A DNA stretch of 5,877 bases, from NCBI GenBank assembly GCA_030597505.1, contig JAUVRS010000180.1, positions 1 to 5,877 on the forward strand. Reading direction: 5' to 3'. Below are positions 1 through 5,041 of the stretch, piece after piece (position 1 is the first letter of the stretch; each line of letters starts with the position of its first letter). The position numbers and the translations under genes were made by a program. This DNA is from Desulfobacteraceae bacterium. Lineage in GTDB: Bacteria > Desulfobacterota > DSM-4660 > Desulfatiglandales > Desulfatiglandaceae. The notes under the pieces were generated by a model that worked only from the letters and a program-made list of their open reading frames with translations, made no database searches and was not told the DNA's origin.

Positions 1-133
1 GTGGATAGGCTGAAGGCTGAAGGTTGAAGGGGGCGGAAGACCACGATTGCCGTATTTTGGCGGAAATATTTGATTTTTTCACCAAATATGGCTTCAAAAT
101 GCGTTTTTTCCTAACAGTCTTCAGCCTATCCAC
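1..133. repeat. Palindromic repeat element with 15-bp terminal inverted repeats (MITE-like or REP-like)
   Basis: GTGGATAGGCTGAAG at 1-15 is matched exactly, as reverse complement, by CTTCAGCCTATCCAC at 119-133. The left arm continues as three tandem heptamers, GGCTGAA, GGCTGAA and GGTTGAA (8-28). The centre folds into an inner stem-loop: CGTATTTTG (51-59) pairs with CAAAATGCG (95-103) with one G-T mismatch, and inside it ATATTTG (66-72) pairs perfectly with CAAATAT (83-89) around a 10-base loop. No reading frame spans the element. Its form suggests a small non-autonomous mobile or repetitive intergenic element, but no flanking target-site duplication can be tested because the left arm starts at base 1, and copy number is unknown. 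The inverted repeat is directly visible; the element class is inference. Confidence 0.6.
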
Positions 134-370
134 CTGAGTAGTTACGACTGTTCAGGAATGGCTCTTTTCCCCAATCTCGGACAACCTCCTATCGCGAAAT
201 CATGATTGCAGCGCCTACGGATTTTCAGGGGATGGATTGCCCGCATTCCCCCGGTTATTTGTAAGTTCTTAATAAGTTCGGGCTTTGTGGGGTTTGGGTA
301 TTTCTTAAAACCGCTCTCTAAACCTGTAGCAGAATCATAAAGCCAAAACTTGACACTGAAAGGCTACACC
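134..370. other. Non-coding leader region upstream of mnmG
   Basis: No reading frame here resembles a gene, and all forward frames entering from the left edge close within about 30 bases, so no upstream gene end can be supported. The stretch holds a 10-bp palindrome, AATCATGATT (198-207). The best promoter-like pair toward mnmG is TTGGGT (294-299), a 17-base spacer, then TCTAAA (317-322). It matches only 3 and 4 of 6 consensus bases and is not convincing. TTGACA at 350-355 lacks a -10 box at proper spacing. The mnmG promoter is therefore not identified; it could lie here or further upstream. Confidence 0.5.
358..363 (+). promoter_or_regulatory. Ribosome-binding site of mnmG
   Basis: GAAAGG lies 7 bases before the ATG at 371. 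It decides the start: the alternative in-frame TTG at 350 has only A/C-rich sequence before it and no purine-rich box at usable spacing. Confidence 0.65.
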
Positions 371-2266
371 ATGCGTGTCCATGAAAGGGAATATGATGTG
401 ATCGTGGTTGGGGCCGGTCACGCAGGCTGTGAGGCCGCTCTGGCTGCGTCCAGGATGGGCCATCCCACCCTTCTTCTCACCATAAATATCGATCATATTG
501 CCGTCATGAGCTGTAATCCGGCCATCGGCGGGCTGGCCAAGGGGCACCTGGTTAAGGAGATCGATGCCCTGGGAGGGGAAATGGCCAAAAACGCCGACCA
601 GACAGGCATCCAGTTCAGACGTCTTAACACCCGCAAAGGTTTGGCGGTCCAGGGGTCAAGGTCTCAAAATGATCGGGATCTTTACCGAAAGCGCATGACA
701 TCGGTGCTGGAGAACCAGCCCAATTTGGATATTCGGCAGGCCATGGCTGAAAAATTGCTGGTGAAAGATGGTAAGGTCTATGGAATTCAGACACAAATCC
801 ATGAACAGTTGTTTTCAAAGACAGTGATTCTGACCACCGGTACATTTATGAGAGGGCTTATTCATATCGGTCTTGATCATTTCCCCGGCGGTCGAATGGG
901 CGATCCGCCCTCCCAAAAACTGTCCGCGCAGCTTGAAGCCCTTGGTTTCAAACTGGGGCGATTGAAGACCGGCACAACCCCCCGTATTAACGGTAGGACC
1001 ATCGATTATAAGGGGCTGACGCCACAGGGAGGGGATGAACCGCCCCGACCGTTTTCCTTTACAACCACCCATATCCCCCTGCCTCAGGTGGCCTGCCATA
1101 TCACCTATACCAACAAGGGAACGCACGAGTTTATCAGACAGGGGCTGGACCGATCCCCCCTTTACAGTGGCGTTATCAAAGGCACTGGCGCCAGGTATTG
1201 CCCTTCCATCGAGGATAAGGTGGTCCGTTTTTCGGAAAAGGAAAGACACCAGATATTTCTTGAGCCGGAGGGCCTGGATACGGTTGAGGTTTATCCAAAC
1301 GGGTTGGCTACCAGTTTGCCCATGGATATCCAGATCCGGATGATACGGTCGATCCCCGGCCTCGAGAAGGCGGAGGTTATCAGGCCTGGCTATGCTATCG
1401 AATATGACTATGTGGACCCTCTCCAGCTAAAACCTACTCAGGAAACCAAACTGGTAAGCGGACTCTTTCATGCCGGGCAGATAAATGGCACCTCGGGTTA
1501 CGAAGAGGCGGCTGCCCAGGGTCTCATGGCCGGGATTAATGCTGTATTGAAGATCCGCGGGGAAGCGCCATTTATCCTCAAGAGATCTGAAGCGTATACG
1601 GGGGTGTTGGTTGACGATCTTGTTACCAAGGGGACCAACGAGCCCTACCGTATGTTCACCTCGAGGGCTGAGTATCGTCTTCTGTTAAGGGAAGATAACG
1701 CCGATTTTAGACTCAGGGATCTGGGGCATCGACTGGGTCTTGTGGCTGATGACGTGTACGCGGAGTTCTGCAGAAAAAGAAAAAAGGTCGAGAATCTGTC
1801 TGTTCGGCTGCGGGAGTTCAGGTTGAGACCGGAAGCATGGGTGCAGGAGAAACTGAAGGCGTTGGGCTCAGCGCCCTTAAAAAACCCCGCCTCATTGGAA
1901 CAGCTCCTCAGAAGGAGTGAGATATTTTTTGACCATCTCCATGTTTTTGATGAAGGGCTTTCAGAAACAGAGATACAGGTTTCAGAAGAAGTCGAGTCAC
2001 GGGTAAAGTATTCGGGATATATTGACCGGCAGAAGCGGCAGGTTGAGAAGCTCAAACGGGTGGAAGAAGCGAAGCTTCCTGAGGATATTGATTACGGGAA
2101 GATCCATGGGCTCACAGCAGAGGCAAGAGAAAAACTGGGCAATGTCAGACCCATCTCTCTGGGTCAGGCTTCCAGGGTTTCCGGTGTTACCCCCGCTGCC
2201 ATCATGGCAATTCAGGTCCATCTGGCGAAGAACAGGGCCTATTCCTCTTCTGCGCGGACCTCATAG
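371..2266 (+). CDS. mnmG: tRNA uridine-5-carboxymethylaminomethyl(34) synthesis enzyme MnmG (GidA)
   Basis: MnmG is the FAD- and NADH-dependent partner of the GTPase MnmE. Together, in the cytoplasm, they install the (carboxymethyl)aminomethyl group at C5 of wobble uridine 34 in tRNAs reading split codon boxes. The 631-residue product matches the usual length of about 630. Visible landmarks are the N-terminal dinucleotide fold GAGHAG (14-19), MSCNPAIGG with conserved Cys48, GRLKTGTTPR (196-205), RYCPSIEDK with Cys277, AGQINGTSGYEEAAAQG (368-384) and the C-terminal MnmE-binding helical region with GQASRVSGVTPAAI (598-611). Both conserved cysteines are present, so the protein looks functional. 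ATG 371 is chosen because GAAAGG (358-363) sits 7 bases upstream and the length fits the family; an in-frame TTG at 350 would add seven residues without a ribosome-binding site. Neither mnmE nor rsmG, its frequent neighbours, is seen here. The segment KGLAVQGSRSQ (89-99) departs from the common KGPAVRATRAQ. Confidence 0.97.
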   Translation: MRVHEREYDVIVVGAGHAGCEAALAASRMGHPTLLLTINIDHIAVMSCNPAIGGLAKGHLVKEIDALGGEMAKNADQTGIQFRRLNTRKGLAVQGSRSQNDRDLYRKRMTSVLENQPNLDIRQAMAEKLLVKDGKVYGIQTQIHEQLFSKTVILTTGTFMRGLIHIGLDHFPGGRMGDPPSQKLSAQLEALGFKLGRLKTGTTPRINGRTIDYKGLTPQGGDEPPRPFSFTTTHIPLPQVACHITYTNKGTHEFIRQGLDRSPLYSGVIKGTGARYCPSIEDKVVRFSEKERHQIFLEPEGLDTVEVYPNGLATSLPMDIQIRMIRSIPGLEKAEVIRPGYAIEYDYVDPLQLKPTQETKLVSGLFHAGQINGTSGYEEAAAQGLMAGINAVLKIRGEAPFILKRSEAYTGVLVDDLVTKGTNEPYRMFTSRAEYRLLLREDNADFRLRDLGHRLGLVADDVYAEFCRKRKKVENLSVRLREFRLRPEAWVQEKLKALGSAPLKNPASLEQLLRRSEIFFDHLHVFDEGLSETEIQVSEEVESRVKYSGYIDRQKRQVEKLKRVEEAKLPEDIDYGKIHGLTAEAREKLGNVRPISLGQASRVSGVTPAAIMAIQVHLAKNRAYSSSARTS

Positions 2267-2272
2267 ATCCTG

Positions 2273-2299
2273 TGAACTCCGGTTATATTCCGGAGTTCA
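2273..2299. terminator. Perfect 10-bp-stem hairpin between convergent mnmG and rmuC
   Basis: TGAACTCCGG (2273-2282) pairs perfectly with CCGGAGTTCA (2290-2299) around the loop TTATATT, beginning six bases after the mnmG stop. It is placed as a 3' hairpin for mnmG and, being symmetric, could also serve rmuC, which ends 77 bases to the right. Neither side has a T tract, so it does not fit a canonical intrinsic terminator. It may instead protect the 3' end or act with Rho. Confidence 0.5.
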
Positions 2300-2375
2300 A
2301 ACAGGCTCAATCGGCCCGGCCAAATCTGACCCAAATCTGGGCGCCAGTTCTGCCAAGTTGTTTTTGCGCAAGCCC
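2300..2375. other. Intergenic remainder between mnmG and rmuC
   Basis: This short spacer contains an 11-base-period direct repeat, CCAAATCTG at 2320-2328 and 2331-2339, and an 8-bp palindrome TTGCGCAA (2364-2371) just beyond the rmuC stop. No gene and no T-tailed terminator for rmuC are visible. Confidence 0.4.
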
Positions 2376-3599
2376 TTAAAGGCCATTTTTTGGAGGAAGA
2401 AGGGCTTCGTCGTATTCGGGGGCCGAAGATATCTTTTGTTGCCTCCTCAGCTCCTCAATTTTGTTGAGTGGCCTTTCAACTTGTCTGACCCTGATTGTGG
2501 TAAGCGCTTCATATTCCTTTTGGGCATCTCCAATACGTTTACCCAACACTTCCATTTTCTCGACGAATTTCCCCCACTGCTTTTTGAAGCTACCCAGCAA
2601 TGAGAGGATCTCATTTGAGGTCTGTCCCAGGGAAAAATTATCCACGGCCTGGCGAATTACGGCCAGCACCGCAAAAAGCGTTATGGGGGAGCAGAGTACC
2701 ACCTTATTCTTTATGGCATTATCCAGAATAGTGTTATCGTGTCTTTGTATAAACGCATATACCTCTTCATTCGGTATGAACAGCAGTACATAATCAAGGG
2801 TGTTTTGCTCGGGGTTGATATATTCACGGGTAGTAACTTCTTTGATCCTTCCCTTTACATCCCTCATAAAGTCATTTCGAAATTTTGATTGTTCAGCCTT
2901 TGATTCAACCTCCAGGAACCTCAGGTAATTGTCCAAGGGAAACTTCACATCCATATTCAGCTTTAGATCTTGGGGGAGAAAAAAGGTGAAGTCCGGTCGC
3001 GTGCCAACAGCTTCGATGGTTTTTTGTTTTACGTAGTTTACATTCTCAATAAAACCGGCCATTCTGAGGACATCTTCTGCCATCCTTTCCCCCCACTGCC
3101 CTCTCGCCTTTGTGCTTCCAAGTGCCTCACGAAGGGAGTTGGTGGTCTGCATCAGCGCGGCGGTCTGCTCCCCTGTGGATTTGAGCTGGCTTGTCAGTTC
3201 TCCAAATTTTTCTCCACGATCTTTTTCAAGCTCCCGCACCAGTCTTGAAACGCTTCCCAGCTCCGATGTCATGCGTTTTAGTTGGTCACCGATAAGATCT
3301 TTTTTTGCCTCCAGCTCGCTGATGTTGACCTCTCTTTGTATATCCAATCTGGATTTGGCCAGTTTTAGGAATTCATCGGTGGATTTGCGGAGCGCCTCAA
3401 GCGAAAGATTTCCAAAACTGTCTTTTACCTCCGACAGGATCATCTCAAGACTGGACTCTCGCCGGGCTTCATTTTCCTTGAACAACGCATCGGCTAGCTC
3501 GTTGGCTGTCTTTGATTGAGTCAGCCTCAGCACAAAGGCCGCCGCCAGTCCCAGTGCAAACCCTGACACCAGGGCGATCAATATAGGGGTCCACGACAT
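2376..3599 (-). CDS. rmuC: DNA recombination protein RmuC homologue
   Basis: This is an RmuC (DUF195) family protein. The E. coli member limits inversions at short inverted repeats and is predicted to be nuclease-like, though its biochemical activity is poorly defined. The 407-residue product has an N-terminal hydrophobic segment (about 4-26), then a charged, probably coiled-coil region (about 30-160), then the RmuC domain: RGQWGERMAEDVL (166-178), RPDFTFFLP (201-209) and LNMDVKFPLDNY (214-225). The Asp of RPD and the DVK triad fit a PD-(D/E)xK-type active site. LDYVLLFIPNEEVYAF (268-283) is also typical. The start at 3599 is supported by GGAGG (3605-3609) five bases upstream and by the signal-anchor beginning at once. 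The open frame continues 157 codons upstream to 4070, but that extension would overlap the 5' end of the divergent racemase and has no family resemblance. It appears to be a single-gene unit, convergent with mnmG. Confidence 0.93.
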   Translation of the reverse strand: MSWTPILIALVSGFALGLAAAFVLRLTQSKTANELADALFKENEARRESSLEMILSEVKDSFGNLSLEALRKSTDEFLKLAKSRLDIQREVNISELEAKKDLIGDQLKRMTSELGSVSRLVRELEKDRGEKFGELTSQLKSTGEQTAALMQTTNSLREALGSTKARGQWGERMAEDVLRMAGFIENVNYVKQKTIEAVGTRPDFTFFLPQDLKLNMDVKFPLDNYLRFLEVESKAEQSKFRNDFMRDVKGRIKEVTTREYINPEQNTLDYVLLFIPNEEVYAFIQRHDNTILDNAIKNKVVLCSPITLFAVLAVIRQAVDNFSLGQTSNEILSLLGSFKKQWGKFVEKMEVLGKRIGDAQKEYEALTTIRVRQVERPLNKIEELRRQQKISSAPEYDEALLPPKNGL

Positions 3600-3604
3600 C
3601 AAAT

Positions 3605-3609
3605 CCTCC
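3605..3609 (-). promoter_or_regulatory. Ribosome-binding site of rmuC
   Basis: Read on the minus strand, GGAGG is followed by ATTTG and then the ATG at 3599. This strong match settles the rmuC start at 3599 rather than at upstream in-frame codons reaching to 4070. Confidence 0.8.
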
Positions 3610-3611
3610 AA

Positions 3612-3648
3612 GCAGACCGCACCCGGATTGCGGTCCGGTTCAGTCTGC
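3612..3648 (-). promoter_or_regulatory. Stem-loop in the rmuC leader, just upstream of the ribosome-binding site
   Basis: GCAGAC (3612-3617) pairs with GTCTGC (3643-3648). Inside, CCGGA (3623-3627) pairs with TCCGG (3634-3638). A competing 7-bp stem, GACCGCA (3615-3621) with TGCGGTC (3629-3635), is mutually exclusive with both. The structure ends two bases before the GGAGG box in the rmuC transcript, so it could influence ribosome access, or the DNA palindromes could be protein-binding sites. The pairings are visible; the role is inference. Confidence 0.4.
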
Positions 3649-3658
3649 GGTTTACACA

Positions 3659-3686
3659 GTCCTATCGGCTTCTTGAAAATTGTCAA
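3659..3686 (-). promoter_or_regulatory. Candidate rmuC promoter
   Basis: On the minus strand a perfect TTGACA (3686-3681) is followed, after 16 bases, by TAGGAC (3664-3659), which matches the -10 consensus at only three positions. Transcription would begin near 3652 and give a leader of about 53 bases that carries the stem-loop at 3612-3648. The -35 is excellent and the -10 is poor, so an activator or another exact -10 is possible. The -35 box overlaps a perfect 7-bp inverted repeat, TTCTTGA (3670-3676) and TCAAGAA (3683-3689). Confidence 0.35.
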
Positions 3687-3756
3687 GAAAAAACAGAATC
3701 GTAAGACATAAGGGAAAACCCATCTTTTTGCTTTAAAAGGGGTCTGTTTCTTGACA
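3681..3756. repeat. 10-bp inverted repeat enclosing the divergent -35 boxes
   Basis: TGTCAAGAAA (3681-3690) and TTTCTTGACA (3747-3756) are exact reverse complements separated by 56 bp. Each copy ends in the TTGACA -35 box of one of the two back-to-back promoters. The shared four bases beyond TTGACA could be chance, or could mark a site for one regulator acting on both genes. Confidence 0.5.
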
Positions 3757-3769
3757 CGGGAAACCCCAT
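3712..3769. repeat. Direct repeat GGGAAA(A/C)CCCAT, possible operator pair
   Basis: GGGAAAACCCAT (3712-3723) recurs as GGGAAACCCCAT (3758-3769), differing at one base and offset by 46 bp. Each copy is itself nearly symmetric (GGG..CCC). The second copy lies in the -35/-10 spacer of the racemase promoter, a place where a bound repressor would block RNA polymerase. The repeat is seen; the operator role is inference. Confidence 0.35.
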
Positions 3770-3779
3770 TTTCTATAGT
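3751..3779 (+). promoter_or_regulatory. Near-consensus sigma70-type promoter for the racemase gene
   Basis: TTGACA (3751-3756), a 17-base spacer, and TATAGT (3774-3779) match the housekeeping promoter consensus at 11 of 12 positions with ideal spacing. A transcription start near 3786 would leave a 5' leader of about 108 bases before the ATG at 3894. No better promoter lies between here and the gene, so the racemase is probably transcribed alone and, absent a repressor, strongly. Confidence 0.75.
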
Positions 3780-3868
3780 TGGCCGCTTGATAAAAAAAGG
3801 ATCACAGACACTCACGCTCAAAGGCTGCTGATACGAACCAATAAACACAAAGTTTCCAAAGAGTATAG

Positions 3869-3893
3869 AAGGAGAATATACAAGGAGAATATA
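3869..3893 (+). promoter_or_regulatory. Duplicated ribosome-binding segment before the racemase gene
   Basis: AAGGAGAATATA occurs at 3869-3880 and again at 3882-3893, separated by a single C, and the second copy abuts the ATG at 3894. The proximal AAGGAG (3882-3887) is six bases from the start and fixes it. The distal AAGGAG is 19 bases away, too far for direct initiation, and no start codon follows it at suitable spacing. A recent 13-bp tandem duplication is the simplest origin. Confidence 0.85.
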
Positions 3894-5036
3894 ATGGGTG
3901 CACTGAAAGGAATCAAGATCATCGAAATGGCAGGTCTGGCGCCATCTCCCTATTGTGGGATGCTGCTGTCTGATTTTGGCGCTGAGGTGGTGATCGTGGA
4001 TAGATTGACCAAGGGGGGACCTGAAATACCCAACATTATGGCGAAAAGCCCCTTTAACCGGGGCAAACAATCCATACGGGTCAATCTGAAGACCAAACAG
4101 GGGGTTGCCATTGTCCGGGACATGATCCGTGACTCAGATGTGCTCATAGAGCCTTACAGACCCGGGGTAATGGAGTCCCTGGGGCTGGGTCCTGGTGAAG
4201 CGTTGGCCCTCAACCAAGGATTGATATATGCGCGTATGACCGGATGGGGGCAGAAAGGACCGTATGCCAGCATGGCAGGTCATGATATCAATTATATTGC
4301 CCTGTCAGGCGCCCTCTCGCTTTTTAGAAAAAAGGGGGAAAAACCGCTTCCGCCCTGTAATCTTTTGGGTGATTTTGCGGGCGGGGGGATGCTCTGCGCC
4401 ATGGGGATTCTGCTTGCACTGGTGGAAAGAGGCAGGTCGGGAAAAGGGCAGGTGGTGGATGCCGCCATGGTGGATGGTGCAGCCAACATCGCCACTCTCT
4501 TCTACGGCCTGTTGGCACATAATCTCATGACCCTTGATATCGGGACCAACATGCTTGACACCGGGGCGCCTTTCTATCAGACATATGAGACCTCGGATGG
4601 CAAATTTATGGCGGTGGGCGCAATCGAGGCGAGGTTTTATGCCGAACTCCTGGAGGGTCTCGGTATTGACCCTTCATTGCTTCCCCAGCAGCTGGACACG
4701 CCCAAGTGGCCTGAGATAACAGAGCGTTTTGCCGCTGTTTTTAAGACAAAGACCCGGGAGGAGTGGTGCGCGATCTTTGACGGAAAGGATGCCTGTGTGG
4801 CCCCAATCCTGGATCTTGATGAGGTAGAAAAACATCCCCATAACATTGAAAGACAACTCCTTGTCACCGTTGATGGGGTCGTTCAGCCCGCGCCAGCCCC
4901 CAGGCTTTCCCGAACACCTGGCAAGGCCACAGAACCCGCAGGCCCCAGGGGGTCAAACACGAGAGAGGTGCTTTCTGCATTGGGATATTCCGAAAAAAGT
5001 CTAGCGGCCCTTCTCAAAGATGAGATAGTGGAGTAG
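3894..5036 (+). CDS. Alpha-methylacyl-CoA racemase-type CaiB/BaiF family enzyme
   Basis: This 380-residue protein belongs to the CaiB/BaiF (family III CoA-transferase) fold. It most resembles alpha-methylacyl-CoA racemases, which interconvert the (2R) and (2S) forms of 2-methylacyl-CoA thioesters so that branched chains can pass beta-oxidation. The racemase catalytic set known from the Mycobacterium tuberculosis enzyme (His126, Asp127, Asp156, Glu241) is present here as His130-Asp131 in AGHDINYI, Asp160 in NLLGDFAGG, and Glu245 in VGAIEARFY. Other family motifs are IEPYRPGVMESLGLGP (85-100), ARMTGWGQKGP (113-123), GKGQVVDAAMVDG (183-195) and NMLDTGAPFYQTYE (219-232). Length is close to the family's 360-380. 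CoA transferases of this fold use a different single catalytic Asp, so racemization is favoured; the substrate is not shown. The start is fixed by AAGGAG six bases upstream. The gene is divergent from rmuC, convergent with an acyl-CoA ligase 5 bp away, and has its own strong promoter. Confidence 0.92.
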   Translation: MGALKGIKIIEMAGLAPSPYCGMLLSDFGAEVVIVDRLTKGGPEIPNIMAKSPFNRGKQSIRVNLKTKQGVAIVRDMIRDSDVLIEPYRPGVMESLGLGPGEALALNQGLIYARMTGWGQKGPYASMAGHDINYIALSGALSLFRKKGEKPLPPCNLLGDFAGGGMLCAMGILLALVERGRSGKGQVVDAAMVDGAANIATLFYGLLAHNLMTLDIGTNMLDTGAPFYQTYETSDGKFMAVGAIEARFYAELLEGLGIDPSLLPQQLDTPKWPEITERFAAVFKTKTREEWCAIFDGKDACVAPILDLDEVEKHPHNIERQLLVTVDGVVQPAPAPRLSRTPGKATEPAGPRGSNTREVLSALGYSEKSLAALLKDEIVE

Positions 5037-5041
5037 ACGCC

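Noticed and set aside
350..370. TTG start at 350 for mnmG
   Set aside because: It has no ribosome-binding site, while ATG 371 has GAAAGG at 7 bases and gives the usual family length with Cys277 in register with the E. coli protein.
1..370. Possible riboswitch or small RNA upstream of mnmG
   Set aside because: Apart from the palindromic element at 1-133 I see no conserved riboswitch core, no tRNA-like fold and no T-tailed terminator hairpin.
350..378. TTGACA at 350-355 as a promoter -35 box
   Set aside because: No -10-like hexamer lies 16-18 bases downstream, and transcription from it would begin inside mnmG.
815..1249. 144-codon antisense reading frame inside mnmG
   Set aside because: It lies wholly opposite a highly conserved gene and its translation shows no domain-like character. 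It is a shadow of the mnmG coding frame.
2022..2603. 193-codon forward frame spanning the mnmG end, the spacer and the rmuC 3' end
   Set aside because: It overlaps mnmG out of frame and then runs antisense to rmuC, crossing the hairpin at 2273-2299. The translation is rich in Ser, Arg and Pro with no recognisable motif.
3112..3519. 135-codon forward frame opposite rmuC
   Set aside because: The Ser-rich translation is what the complement of a Glu/Lys/Leu-rich coiled coil produces. It has no independent support.
3600..4070. 157-codon N-terminal extension of the rmuC frame up to an ATG at 4070
   Set aside because: It runs antisense through the racemase 5' end and the promoter region, has no resemblance to RmuC, and the ATG at 3599 has a strong GGAGG box followed at once by a membrane anchor.
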